A DNA stretch of 15,849 nt from Clostridiales bacterium UBA4717 (GTDB lineage: Bacteria; Bacillota; Clostridia; Oscillospirales; CAG-272). The notes beneath the pieces are model-generated. The model made no database searches. It saw nothing but the letters and a program-made list of their open reading frames with translations, and had not been told where the DNA came from. Positions 1-7,826 of this stretch are shown here, piece after piece. The stretch is taken from NCBI GenBank assembly GCA_002404395.1, contig DHJP01000154.1:1-15849 (forward strand), written 5' to 3'. Both the position numbers and the translations under genes were made by a program. Position 1 is the first letter of the stretch; each line of letters begins with the position of its first letter.

Positions 1-1350
1 ATCCCCATCAAGGCCAACTTCCGCGAGGGCATGTCCGTGCTGGACTACTTTACCTCCTCCCGCGGCGCCCGTAAGGGCCTGTCCGATACCGCTCTGCGTA
101 CTGCGGACTCCGGATATCTTACCAGACGTCTCGTTGACGTTTCACAGGATGTCATTATCCGCCGTGAGGACTGCCATACCGAGCACGGTATTTGGGTCAG
201 CGATATTAAGGACAACAACAACGTTGTCATCGAATCGCTCAAAGATCGTATCGTCGGCAGATTCGTTATCGGCGATGTCAAGGATGAAAACGGCAGAGTG
301 ATCGTCCCTGACAATACAATGATAACCGACGCTCAGGCTGACGAGATTGTTCGTTGCGGTATCGAAAAAGTGCTTATCCGTACTATTCTTCAGTGCCGTG
401 CAAAGCATGGTGTCTGCGCTCACTGCTACGGTTCCGACCTTGCATCGGGCAAGACCGTCAGCATCGGTGAAACTGTCGGTATAATCGCCGCTCAGTCTAT
501 CGGTGAACCCGGTACACAGCTTACGATGCGTACCTTCCATACGGGAGGCGTTGCCGGAAGCGATATTACGCAGGGTCTTCCGAGAGTTGAAGAACTCTTT
601 GAAGGACGTAAGCCCAAAAAGGTCGCAACTCCTGCCGAAATTTCCGGTACGGTTTCGATCGGCGAAGTCAAGAACAACAACCGTATGGTCAACGTCACAA
701 ACGATATGACCGGCGAAACGGTAACTCATTCGATACCCGTAGGTATACACCTCGCGGTCACAGAGGGTCAGTTTGTAACGCGCGGCGAAGCGCTTTCGGA
801 AGGAAACCTCGCGCCCGCCGATATTACCAGACTTCAGGGCCTTGATGCGGTATATGATTATATTATCCGCGAAGTTCAGCGCGTTTACCGTTCTCAGTCT
901 GTTGAGATCAACGATAAACACATTGAAGTAATTGCCCGTCAGATGACACGTAAGGTCAGGATCGAAGAGTCGGGTGACACCGAGTTGCTTTACGGTTCAC
1001 TTGTCAACCGCACCGACTTTGAGGCAGCAAATGCCGAGATCGACCGCAAGAGAGCGGAAACAGGAGACGTTACGTTGCGTTATGCCGAAAGCACACCGGT
1101 GTTGCTCGGTATTACCAAAGCCGCGATCAGTACCGACTCGTTCCTCTCTGCCGCTTCCTTCCAGGAAACCACCAAGGTCCTTACCGAAGCTGCAATCAAG
1201 GGTAAGGTCGACCATTTGCTCGGACTTAAGGAAAATGTCATTATCGGTAAGCTCATTCCTGCCGGTACCGGTATGGAACAATACCGTTCGGTTGAAGTCA
1301 AAGCAGGCACCGAGGACTCACTGCTCATCGGCGCGTCGCTTCATCAATAA
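1..1350 (+). CDS. rpoC: RNA polymerase beta' subunit, C-terminal part (5' end outside window)
   Basis: This is the largest catalytic subunit of RNA polymerase. The frame is open from base 1, and the 449 visible residues match the C-terminal third of bacterial beta'. The N-terminal part follows the bridge-helix region ([32 protein letters not shown]). Next come the zinc-ribbon cysteines: one in REDCHTEHG and three in [15 protein letters not shown]. The trigger-loop signature [20 protein letters not shown] is followed by [12 protein letters not shown]. The protein ends with the conserved C-terminal region ([35 protein letters not shown]). No large lineage-specific insert is visible in this part. 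The gene stops at a strong terminator facing a convergent regulator, so the transcription unit ends here instead of continuing into rpsL/rpsG/fusA as in many Firmicutes. The identification is essentially certain; only the start lies outside the window. Confidence 0.98.
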   Translation: MPIKANFREGMSVLDYFTSSRGARKGLSDTALRTADSGYLTRRLVDVSQDVIIRREDCHTEHGIWVSDIKDNNNVVIESLKDRIVGRFVIGDVKDENGRVIVPDNTMITDAQADEIVRCGIEKVLIRTILQCRAKHGVCAHCYGSDLASGKTVSIGETVGIIAAQSIGEPGTQLTMRTFHTGGVAGSDITQGLPRVEELFEGRKPKKVATPAEISGTVSIGEVKNNNRMVNVTNDMTGETVTHSIPVGIHLAVTEGQFVTRGEALSEGNLAPADITRLQGLDAVYDYIIREVQRVYRSQSVEINDKHIEVIARQMTRKVRIEESGDTELLYGSLVNRTDFEAANAEIDRKRAETGDVTLRYAESTPVLLGITKAAISTDSFLSAASFQETTKVLTEAAIKGKVDHLLGLKENVIIGKLIPAGTGMEQYRSVEVKAGTEDSLLIGASLHQ

Positions 1351-1376
1351 CCTCAGGATAACTTAAACTTAAACTT

Positions 1377-1424
1377 AAGCGGGTGTCAAAAAACTCTTTC
1401 AAGTTTTTTGACACCCGCTTTTTT
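1377..1424 (+). terminator. Intrinsic terminator of the rpoC transcription unit
   Basis: A perfect 19-bp stem (1377-1395 pairing with 1402-1420) has a 6-nt loop and runs into six Ts (1419-1424). It lies 27 nt after the rpoC stop codon. On the minus strand the stem is not followed by a T run, so it probably terminates efficiently only on the rpoC side. Three tandem copies of ACTTAA (1361-1378) lie just before and partly inside the stem. Confidence 0.93.
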
Positions 1425-1459
1425 GCTCTCGGCGCATCAATATTTGCCTAAGCGATATT

Positions 1460-2350
1460 TTATTGTACCGTCTGCCGATAATTCTTTATAATTTCATCAA
1501 GTATATCGATGTGCGTGAAATCATTGTTATAAATTATCCGTGTTTCACGCACCATGCTTAAATTTTCTATGGGGAGAGCCGTAAGCTTTCCTTTTTTTAT
1601 TTCATCAAGGCAGGCGCTGCGCGGAAGAATGGATATTCCGAGGTCCTTTCTTATCAGATCCTTGATAGTCGCTATATTATCAACTTCAAGCACCACATCA
1701 AATGAGTTTATCGACTCACCGTTTCCCTCAAGTGCGGATTCAAACAATGTGCGCGTAGCGGATGCCGTGGTCCTTAAAATCATTTTTTGCCGTTTGAGCT
1801 GATTCAGCGTTACTCTGCCCTTCTGGGAGAGCGGATTATCATTTGATATCACGCACATGAGATAATCGGTGCCGAGCATTATGGAAGAAAAGCGTGGATC
1901 GTTTACCGCACCGTCGATTATGGCAAGGTCTATCTCATAATTTGAGAGCATATCATAAAGATTGTTTATGGTATCAGTGAAAAGTATTATCTTAAGTCCG
2001 GTATGTTCATTACCGCAGCGCGCCAAAGCCGCCGCTGTCAGATTGCTTTCGGAAGTGTGCGTAATACCGACTCTGAGCACCGAAATATGCTTTGCGGCAT
2101 TTTCAAGCTCAAGGTGCATTTTATTGTAAAGCGCCGCCTGCCGCCTTGCATATTTGACAATAATCTCACCCTGCGGCGTTAATTTCAGGCCTGATTTGCT
2201 TCTTATAAAGATCTGCGCTCCGATCTCCTCTTCAAGCAATCTGATGTGATGGCTGACTGCCGGTTGGGTCATCGACAAAGCCTCGGCGGCACGGGTAAAA
2301 TTCTTATATTCCGCTACCGCAAGCAGAGTCTGCATTTTCGGTTCCAGCAT
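1460..2350 (-). CDS. LysR-family transcriptional regulator
   Basis: This is a full-length (296 aa) LysR-type regulator, expected to be a cytoplasmic DNA-binding protein that responds to a small-molecule ligand. The N-terminal winged helix-turn-helix spans about residues 1-60, with the typical run FTRAAEALSMTQPAVSHHIR and then LLEEEIGAQIF and LTPQGEIIVKYARR. The rest is the periplasmic-binding-protein-like effector domain (LRVGITHTSE..., DLAIIDGAV, DLGISILPRSACL). The start is set by an AAGGAGG Shine-Dalgarno 8 nt before the ATG. The gene is divergent from the cation:proton antiporter, the classic arrangement in which a LysR protein controls its neighbour and itself, so the antiporter is the probable target. 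The ligand cannot be told from sequence. Confidence 0.93.
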   Translation of the reverse strand: MLEPKMQTLLAVAEYKNFTRAAEALSMTQPAVSHHIRLLEEEIGAQIFIRSKSGLKLTPQGEIIVKYARRQAALYNKMHLELENAAKHISVLRVGITHTSESNLTAAALARCGNEHTGLKIILFTDTINNLYDMLSNYEIDLAIIDGAVNDPRFSSIMLGTDYLMCVISNDNPLSQKGRVTLNQLKRQKMILRTTASATRTLFESALEGNGESINSFDVVLEVDNIATIKDLIRKDLGISILPRSACLDEIKKGKLTALPIENLSMVRETRIIYNNDFTHIDILDEIIKNYRQTVQ

Positions 2351-2509
2351 AGCATCCGCCTCCTTTATTATAACAAAATATTATTATATCCAAAAATAAT
2401 ATAATTTGCATTTATGATGTTTATAGTATATCATATAGTATATTCTTTTTCAAGATACGTTTTAAAAAAAGCTCAAATACAATAGCCGCGCAAGCGGTCG
2501 GAGAAAACA
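2351..2509. promoter_or_regulatory. Divergent LysR/antiporter regulatory region with palindrome and tandem repeat
   Basis: This 159-nt AT-rich spacer lies between the divergent genes. It contains an 8-bp inverted repeat, ATATTATT (2378-2385) and AATAATAT (2395-2402), with a 9-nt spacer. A 12-bp direct repeat follows (2422-2433 and 2434-2445, TATAGTATATCA/TATAGTATATTC). LysR proteins bind interrupted AT-rich dyads of the T-N11-A type in such positions, so these are candidate operators. TATAAT-like hexamers occur toward the LysR gene, but the AT content makes exact promoter assignment unsafe. Confidence 0.5.
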
Positions 2510-3982
2510 ATGCAACTTTCATCGCTGATACTCGAAAAACTGAATATATCATCACAGGCATCGGTAATAATTATCTCGATCGCGCTCATGCTGATAGGCG
2601 GCTTTGCGATGACGCGGGTCACCAAGCGGCTACGGCTCCCGAATGTGACCGCATACATAATCGCCGGAATTTTGCTCGGTCCCCACTGCTTCGGACTCGT
2701 TCCCGGAAATATAATAAGCGGAATGGATTTTATTGCCGATATTGCGCTTGCATTCATAGCGTTTTCAACCGGTGAGTTTTTCAGGTTTGATACCCTGAAG
2801 CGCAGCGGCTGCAAGGTGATCGTAATTACCGTGCTTGAAGCTTTGCTTGCTTCCGCCGCAATTTTTGCAGTATCCTTCGGCATGCTCGGACTTGACCTCA
2901 ACTTTTCTGCCGTGCTTGCCGCCCTTGCCGCTGCAACCGCCCCTGCTTCAACGGTCATGACTATACGTCAGACCGGTGCAAAAGGCGATTTTGTCGATAC
3001 TCTGCTTCAGGTCGTCGCACTTGATGATGTCGTAGGACTTATCGCATACAGCATCGCGATCTCGCTCGCGCTTACCGCCTCTACCGGGAGCTTTGATGCC
3101 GCAAATATAGTAAAGCCGCTCATAACGAATCTGCTGATATTTGCGCTCGGCGGGGTCTTCGGACTTATCCTCAAACTTTTACTGCACAAACGCTCGAACG
3201 ACAATCGGCTTATTGTTTCCGTCGCACTGCTTTTTGCCTTTTGCGGCATTTGCGCGCTCTTTGACACTTCGCCGTTACTCGGGTGTATGTCAATGGGTAT
3301 GGTTTATATCAACACGACAAATGACGAACGGCTTTTCAAACAGCTCAACTATTTCAGTCCGCCGATATTACTTTTGTTTTTTGTGCGCTCCGGCTTGAAC
3401 TTTGATCTTGACGCACTGTTCGCCCAAAACGACAGCATCGGAAGCTATTCTCTGCTTGCTGTAGGAATTATTTACTTCTTTGTAAGGATCATCGGAAAAT
3501 ATGCCGGCGCGTTTATCGGCTGTGCAATTACGAAAAAGGACAAAAATGTACGAAATTATCTCGGACTTGCGCTGATCCCGCAAGCGGGAGTGGCAATAGG
3601 CTTGGCTGCCATGGGAGCACGCATAATCGGAGGCACCACAGGACGCGCGCTTGAAACCATAATACTCGCTTCAAGCGTATTGTATGAGCTTATCGGTCCT
3701 GCCTGCGCCAAGCTGTCGCTTTATCTTTCACACTCATATTCCGATAAGCTTGAAGAGCTTGTGCCGATACCGTCCGAAGCCGAAAACGGTACGCAAAAGA
3801 GTGAAGTCGATTTGCTCATCGAACGTATTCATGCAATTCAGAATGAGCTTCCGAAACACGACAATCCCTACTTTGAAGACGAGCAAGCCTTTTCGGAAGC
3901 AGCGGAAGAACACAGCAACCTTGTAGGAATCTCTCTGCCGGAACGCCGAAACGCCCGCACAATTCACAGATCCCGGAAATGA
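2510..3982 (+). CDS. Cation:proton antiporter (CPA2 / Na_H_Exchanger family)
   Basis: This is a 490-aa polytopic membrane protein of the Kef/NapA-like CPA2 family, which exchanges Na+ or K+ for H+. About 12 hydrophobic segments fill residues 15-405. Family signatures visible are LRLPNVTAYIIAGILLGP (42-58), ATAPASTVMTIRQTGAKGD (142-160), the ion-binding-type aspartate pair in LDDVVGLIAYSIAIS (DD at 172-173), a hydrophobic repeat ending in FFVRSGLNFDL, and LALIPQAGVAIGLA (353-366). The protein ends in a hydrophilic tail of about 85 residues rich in Glu and Ser. It has no TrkA-N/RCK nucleotide-binding domain, unlike KefB/KefC. The ATG at 2510 has a CGGAG motif 7 nt upstream. The divergent LysR gene is the likely regulator. 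The transported ion (Na+ or K+) is not decidable from sequence alone. Confidence 0.9.
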   Translation: MQLSSLILEKLNISSQASVIIISIALMLIGGFAMTRVTKRLRLPNVTAYIIAGILLGPHCFGLVPGNIISGMDFIADIALAFIAFSTGEFFRFDTLKRSGCKVIVITVLEALLASAAIFAVSFGMLGLDLNFSAVLAALAAATAPASTVMTIRQTGAKGDFVDTLLQVVALDDVVGLIAYSIAISLALTASTGSFDAANIVKPLITNLLIFALGGVFGLILKLLLHKRSNDNRLIVSVALLFAFCGICALFDTSPLLGCMSMGMVYINTTNDERLFKQLNYFSPPILLLFFVRSGLNFDLDALFAQNDSIGSYSLLAVGIIYFFVRIIGKYAGAFIGCAITKKDKNVRNYLGLALIPQAGVAIGLAAMGARIIGGTTGRALETIILASSVLYELIGPACAKLSLYLSHSYSDKLEELVPIPSEAENGTQKSEVDLLIERIHAIQNELPKHDNPYFEDEQAFSEAAEEHSNLVGISLPERRNARTIHRSRK

Positions 3983-4074
3983 CCGCAACAAACATGGTCG
4001 ACATCGTCATAAAAACATTATTCTCACAAAGGCGATCGCTTCGCGGCTCAGGATAGCCGTTCAAAGACCGCAAA

Positions 4075-4097
4075 ATTATTGGGTCGGCTGCGCCGAC
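4075..4097 (-). repeat. Short dispersed hairpin element, copy 1 (upstream of the MgtC-family gene)
   Basis: A perfect 6-bp inverted repeat with a 3-nt loop (GTCGGCTGCGCCGAC, 4083-4097) has an A/T-rich flank at 4075-4082. Read on the minus strand, its 23 nt match the element at 7724-7746 in 21 positions. It ends exactly 12 nt before the ATG at 4110, a start without a recognisable Shine-Dalgarno. Confidence 0.6.
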
Positions 4098-4109
4098 ACA
4101 GGCAAAAAC

Positions 4110-4850
4110 ATGAATGAAATTACAATATTCAAAGCCGCCGATCCGCTTGCGATGCTTTTGGGCGAATGGTCGGCGGATCTCAACCCGTATTCGATCTTTT
4201 TCAGAATAGCGGCGGTGATCGTCTTAGCTTCGATAATCGGCTGTGAACGCTCGATAAAACGCCATTCGGCAGGATTACGCACCTTTGTGCTGATTTCGTT
4301 TGCATCGTCGGTATCAATGATACTTGATATATATCTAATGCAGACATATGCAAGCAGACTGCCGATACTGTCCGCTGCAACCGTTATTGCCGCGGCGCTT
4401 GTAAGCGGAAATTCGATATTATTCAGCTCACGCAGTCAGATCAAAGGACTGACGACCTCGGCAGGACTCTGGGCGTGCAGTATTCTCGGCTTTACCATCG
4501 GCGCAGGGCTTTATACAGTCACCGCGATCGTATATGTGTTCATGCTCTGTATTCTCGCCTGCCTGCCTTCGTTTGAGCTTTACTTAAAGAATCGCTCAAA
4601 CCATTTTGAAATACACCTTGAATTAAAGAACAGCGAATATTTACGCGACTTTGTCAGCGTCGGAAGGCGTCTCGGGCTTCGGATTGATGATATTGAAGCA
4701 AATCAGGCGTATTCAGGCTCCGGGCTGAGCGTATATACGATAACGCTCACGATATGCAGTGCCGAACTGAAACGCTTCAAGACACACAAAGAAATTATCG
4801 AAGCGCTCGGCTCGCTTGACTATATTTACCACATTGAGGAGCTTCGGTGA
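4110..4850 (+). CDS. MgtC/SapB-family membrane protein
   Basis: This is a 246-aa inner-membrane protein of the MgtC/SapB family. Family members are linked to Mg2+ limitation, acid or intracellular stress and, in Salmonella, F-ATPase modulation; the family is not itself a proven Mg2+ transporter. The diagnostic motif GCERSIKRHSAGLRTFVLI is at residues 44-62, and the second conserved block IKGLTTSAGLWACSILGF is at 111-128. About four or five membrane segments lie between residues 28 and 155. A soluble C-terminal domain of about 80 residues follows (from NHFEIHLELKN), consistent with the ACT-like domain of longer family members. The gene follows the antiporter after 127 nt, in the same direction. 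No good Shine-Dalgarno precedes the ATG; a small hairpin sits 12 nt upstream instead. The frame stays open further upstream but offers no ATG, GTG or TTG. Confidence 0.88.
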   Translation: MNEITIFKAADPLAMLLGEWSADLNPYSIFFRIAAVIVLASIIGCERSIKRHSAGLRTFVLISFASSVSMILDIYLMQTYASRLPILSAATVIAAALVSGNSILFSSRSQIKGLTTSAGLWACSILGFTIGAGLYTVTAIVYVFMLCILACLPSFELYLKNRSNHFEIHLELKNSEYLRDFVSVGRRLGLRIDDIEANQAYSGSGLSVYTITLTICSAELKRFKTHKEIIEALGSLDYIYHIEELR

Positions 4851-4921
4851 GTCTTTGCTCGGAACCGCTCCGGATCACGGCATCGCGCTTTCGTAAGCAA
4901 AATCTGAATACTATAAAAACG

Positions 4922-4960
4922 TAAACGCCGCCGCGAGGTTTCTTCGCGGCGGCGTTTATT
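4922..4960. terminator. Bidirectional intrinsic terminator between convergent genes
   Basis: A perfect 14-bp GC-rich stem (4923-4936 with 4944-4957) has a 7-nt loop. On the plus strand it is followed by TTTATTACATTT. On the minus strand a T-rich stretch (ACGTTTTTATAG) follows. It separates the plus-strand MgtC-family gene from the minus-strand cohesin/SLH gene and probably serves both. Confidence 0.88.
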
Positions 4961-4971
4961 ACATTTAAAAC

Positions 4972-7194
4972 TCAGTCAAACAATTTCTGAACACGTCTGA
5001 GAATGGTAGCGGTCTGCGCACGCGTCGCGCTTCCCTTCGGTTCAAAGTTACCGTCAATTCCGGTGATTATACCGAGGTTTGCCATCTTGTTTACCGACAA
5101 GACTGCCCATGAATCGATAGTTTTTGCATCTCCGAAGCCGTAATCCTTGCCGTCGGAAGCCACCTGCTTGAAGTCAAGGTATCTCGCAATGATGACCGCC
5201 ATCTCCTGCCTGGTCACCATGCGGTCGGGTTCAAATTTATTATCACCGACGCCGCCTACGATCTTTTCGCGCCGTGCCCATTCAATATATGGTGCATAGT
5301 ACATATTCTTATCGACATCTTCAAATGCGCAGTTATAATTTTCGACATTTATGCCCTCAAGCCTTCCGAGCACCGTAACAAGCATTCCGCGGGTCATAAC
5401 GCCCTCCGGATCAAATTCGGTCTCGCTCTTGCCGTTGAATATACCGCGCGTAGCAACATATATGACCGCTTCGCGTGCCCAATGATCCTTCATATCCTTG
5501 AACCCGAAGTCTTCCACCGTAACAATGTATCCGGTAAGCTTTGTCACCTCAAACGAAACCTGTCCGTCACTGTAAGAAACCTCACTTCCGAGATTTTCAA
5601 TCTTTTCGCCGTCAACCGTATATACCACAGAGTACTTGCCCACAAGCTCGTTTAACACACTGTAAGGAAGCGTTACGGTAAGCTTGCCGGCTCCGAGCTC
5701 CTCGGACATTGAGCGGTCGTAATATTTATAGCCGTTATCAAATTTGTCTGCGTATTCGCCGGGCAACGAATCAAGCTTTCTGTCAAGGTATACAAGCTGA
5801 ACCGCTTTCTTTTTAGCTGCAAGCGCCGCTATCGCCTCTTTATCGAAGCCCACACTTCCGTAAACCGTTGCAAAAGTAAAACGGTCGCCTGTAAGCAGTT
5901 TTGCATAACCTTGCGGAATATTAACGATAAACTCTCCGAGCGGGACGCTTGCAATGTTGGTCTCATCATCGGTCGTGACCGTGACGTTGACCTTTTTGCC
6001 CGGATATTGTTTTGCAGCGGCAGCAAGCGTATTTTCAAGCAGCTGTGCATCAAGATTTACCAACTTGCGGTTATCTCCGTATGATATCACCGGATTTGCA
6101 ACAACCGCGCTGACAACTCCGTTTTCAAGAGTCAGTTTACAGCCGTCCGGAAGCTTGTCGGTATCCGTCTTGCTGCCATCGGTTTTGCTGCCATCGGTTT
6201 TGCTGTCATCGGTCTTGCCGGATGAACTGCCCGCAGTAACCGTTACCGTACCGTCAACAAATCCGAAATCGTCGCCGATCTCATCAAGCTTTGCGTTAAC
6301 TATATCTGTCGCTTCGGAAGACGCGGTGAATTTATAGCTTCCGGCAGGAGTATTCTCATCAACCGAAAACACGACCGTTACAAGCTTACCGTTATCGGTT
6401 ATATCCTTGGTGAGCAACGGGTTGCTCCAGAACAGCGTAAGCGGCGTCTTTCCGGAAACGTCTCCGGAAATAAAGTCGCCGAGTATACCGCCGTCCGAAA
6501 CGCTTTTTACCTTAAAATACTTGTCATTGAAATCAAGCAGAGTGCGTAAAGCTATAATACCGGGATTGTGTTCAAGCTTAAGCGTAACGACGACCTCTCC
6601 TCCGGCAGTTGCCTTAGCGTCGGAAACGGTCAAAGTGGGATCATCGTCGCTGACAGTGGGAGTCGTTGAGGACGAGCCGACGGTAACTTTGGTTCCTACA
6701 GTATCAAATCTGCCGCCGATCTCGTCAAGCTCATATGTAAGCGCATCGTATTTGTTCAGACTCACGTCAAAATCGTAGGTCCCCTTAGGCGTCTTTGAGG
6801 AAGCGGTAAATTTTATTTTAATAATGCTGCCGTTTTCGGTAATATCCTCTTTGATCAGCGGATTGCTCCAAAAGCAGGTATACGGGGATTTGTTGAAATT
6901 ATCCGAATGGCTTGCGGTGCCGAGCAGCTTGCCGTCGGTAACCGAATCAATAGTAAAATATCTGTCGTCATACTCAACGAAAAGTCTTAACGCAATTATT
7001 CCGGGGTTGTCCCGGAGCTTTAAGGTCAGGGTAAAGCTGTCTCCCGCGGATATTTTGGAAGTGTCAACACCGGCACTGACCGTCGCCGACGCGGCAGCGC
7101 AAGTCAAAAGCGACAACAATGACGCCGCAACCAAAGCAAGCGTTAAGATGATCGCCGCTTTTCTTGTCATGTGTTTTCTATCGTTGTTTATCAT
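4972..7194 (-). CDS. Secreted surface protein: two cohesin-like domains, linker and three SLH domains
   Basis: This 740-aa exported protein resembles an anchoring scaffoldin. Residues 1-37 form a signal peptide (positive start, a hydrophobic core AAIILTLALVAASLLSLL, AxA-type site before TVSAG). Two tandem cohesin-like beta domains follow at about 38-173 and 186-321. Both carry NPGIIALR, a YDDRYF/FNDKYF element, SV(T/S)DG and FWSNPL plus a KTPKGTYDF/NTPAGSYKF element, so one looks like a duplicate of the other. A Ser/Lys/Thr/Asp linker (about 322-347) leads into an unassigned beta-rich region (about 348-562). Three SLH domains end the protein (about 563-611, 623-674 and 685-740; MTRGM, VTRQE and ATRAQ motifs), which bind pyruvylated secondary cell-wall polymer. 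No catalytic domain is seen. I chose the ATG at 7194 because AAAGGA lies 8 nt upstream; an in-frame start 51 nt earlier has no such site. Cohesins normally bind dockerins, but whether these do is unproven. Confidence 0.87.
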   Translation of the reverse strand: MINNDRKHMTRKAAIILTLALVAASLLSLLTCAAASATVSAGVDTSKISAGDSFTLTLKLRDNPGIIALRLFVEYDDRYFTIDSVTDGKLLGTASHSDNFNKSPYTCFWSNPLIKEDITENGSIIKIKFTASSKTPKGTYDFDVSLNKYDALTYELDEIGGRFDTVGTKVTVGSSSTTPTVSDDDPTLTVSDAKATAGGEVVVTLKLEHNPGIIALRTLLDFNDKYFKVKSVSDGGILGDFISGDVSGKTPLTLFWSNPLLTKDITDNGKLVTVVFSVDENTPAGSYKFTASSEATDIVNAKLDEIGDDFGFVDGTVTVTAGSSSGKTDDSKTDGSKTDGSKTDTDKLPDGCKLTLENGVVSAVVANPVISYGDNRKLVNLDAQLLENTLAAAAKQYPGKKVNVTVTTDDETNIASVPLGEFIVNIPQGYAKLLTGDRFTFATVYGSVGFDKEAIAALAAKKKAVQLVYLDRKLDSLPGEYADKFDNGYKYYDRSMSEELGAGKLTVTLPYSVLNELVGKYSVVYTVDGEKIENLGSEVSYSDGQVSFEVTKLTGYIVTVEDFGFKDMKDHWAREAVIYVATRGIFNGKSETEFDPEGVMTRGMLVTVLGRLEGINVENYNCAFEDVDKNMYYAPYIEWARREKIVGGVGDNKFEPDRMVTRQEMAVIIARYLDFKQVASDGKDYGFGDAKTIDSWAVLSVNKMANLGIITGIDGNFEPKGSATRAQTATILRRVQKLFD
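6166..6210 (-). repeat. 15-bp tandem repeat encoding the (D/G)SKTD linker
   Basis: Three consecutive 15-bp units lie at 6166-6180, 6181-6195 and 6196-6210, with consensus GGTTTTGCTGCCATC. They encode the low-complexity linker between the second cohesin-like domain and the middle region of the surface protein. Such in-frame repeats can change copy number by slippage without breaking the frame. Confidence 0.8.
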
Positions 7195-7292
7195 TACTGT
7201 TCCTTTCCGGACGCTGCCGCAAGGCAATACGTCTTGATATTTCATAAAGACCGACGGCAGTCAGTTATGCCGCGGCAATTTTACTTGAATAC

Positions 7293-7321
7293 ATTATAGC
7301 ATGAGCACATAAAAAACGCAA
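7293..7321 (-). promoter_or_regulatory. Sigma-A-type promoter of the cohesin/SLH gene
   Basis: On the minus strand, TTGCGT (7316-7321) and TATAAT (7293-7298) are separated by exactly 17 nt, about 100 nt upstream of the chosen start. The -10 box is perfect; the -35 box matches 4 of 6. Confidence 0.72.
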
Positions 7322-7390
7322 CAGTTGGGAGCATTTTTTGTCAATGTTTTTTACAGATTGCCGCGTCATGAAAAATTTGCTTTTTACCTA

Positions 7391-7419
7391 TTGAAAAATG
7401 CGGAAATATAAGTTATAAT
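7391..7419 (+). promoter_or_regulatory. Sigma-A-type promoter of acpP
   Basis: TTGAAA (7391-7396) and TATAAT (7414-7419) are separated by 17 nt. The ATG of acpP lies about 55 nt beyond the predicted start site. The divergent promoter of the surface-protein gene is about 70 nt away. Confidence 0.78.
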
Positions 7420-7480
7420 TGTCTGTTGTAACCACTAGTTTCAAACACAAAACCTAATAACTGTAACGGAGGATAAACCA

Positions 7481-7705
7481 ATGTACGAACAGATCAAAGG
7501 AATAATTGCCAGACAGCTTGATATCGACGAGAACACGATAAGCGAAAGCTCGCTGATACTTGAAGACCTCGGAGCGGATTCGCTCGACGTTGTAGAAATG
7601 CTCTCTGAGATCGAGGAGCTTGCAAGCATCTCTATTCCCGATGAAGATATTCCCGCAATCAAATCGGTGGGAGATCTTGTAAACTACGTTGAATCCCACA
7701 AATAA
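7481..7705 (+). CDS. acpP: Acyl carrier protein
   Basis: This is a 74-aa acidic carrier protein that holds growing acyl chains on a 4'-phosphopantetheine arm during fatty-acid synthesis in the cytoplasm. The attachment serine lies in the GADSLDVVEM motif (Ser39), preceded by SLILEDLG. The end, IPAIKSVGDLVNYVE, is the usual helix-IV region. Length is typical of the family (about 75-80). GGAGG lies 8 nt before the ATG. The gene stands apart from any fab cluster in this window, has its own promoter, and is followed by the M16 pair after 121 nt. Confidence 0.96.
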   Translation: MYEQIKGIIARQLDIDENTISESSLILEDLGADSLDVVEMLSEIEELASISIPDEDIPAIKSVGDLVNYVESHK

Positions 7706-7723
7706 TTCACAAAAATTGCTCAT

Positions 7724-7746
7724 GTCGGCGCAGCCGACTCAAAAAT
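7724..7746 (+). repeat. Short dispersed hairpin element, copy 2 (acpP/M16 spacer)
   Basis: The core GTCGGCGCAGCCGAC (7724-7738) is a perfect 6-bp hairpin with a 3-nt loop, followed by TCAAAAAT. It is the reverse complement of the copy at 4083-4097, with a partly conserved A-rich flank. No T run follows it on the plus strand, so it does not look like an intrinsic terminator for acpP. Confidence 0.6.
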
Positions 7747-7748
7747 AA

Positions 7749-7792
7749 GTGCGAATTTGAGATCTCACTTGAGAAAAATCACATTTTCGCAC
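7749..7792 (+). other. Possible stem-loop in the leader of the M16 pair
   Basis: A 7-nt inverted repeat, GTGCGAA (7749-7755) and TTCGCAC (7786-7792), encloses a 30-nt region that contains a smaller dyad (TCTCA/TGAGA). It lies just before the Shine-Dalgarno of the first peptidase gene. Its function is unknown and it may be chance. Confidence 0.3.
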
Positions 7793-7826
7793 CGATCATA
7801 ATGTTTGTAAAGGAGAGCTGTGATAT

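Noticed and set aside
142..921. 259-aa minus-strand reading frame opposite rpoC
   Set aside because: This is a shadow frame of a highly conserved gene, with no ribosome binding site or recognisable domain.
3979..4056. 26-codon ORF starting at an ATGA overlap with the antiporter stop
   Set aside because: There is no Shine-Dalgarno, no recognisable composition and no domain; it ends in low-complexity Arg/Ser codons. Probably chance.
7195..7245. 17-codon N-terminal extension of the cohesin/SLH protein
   Set aside because: It would place a non-signal sequence before the signal peptide. The internal ATG at 7194 has AAAGGA at the right distance.
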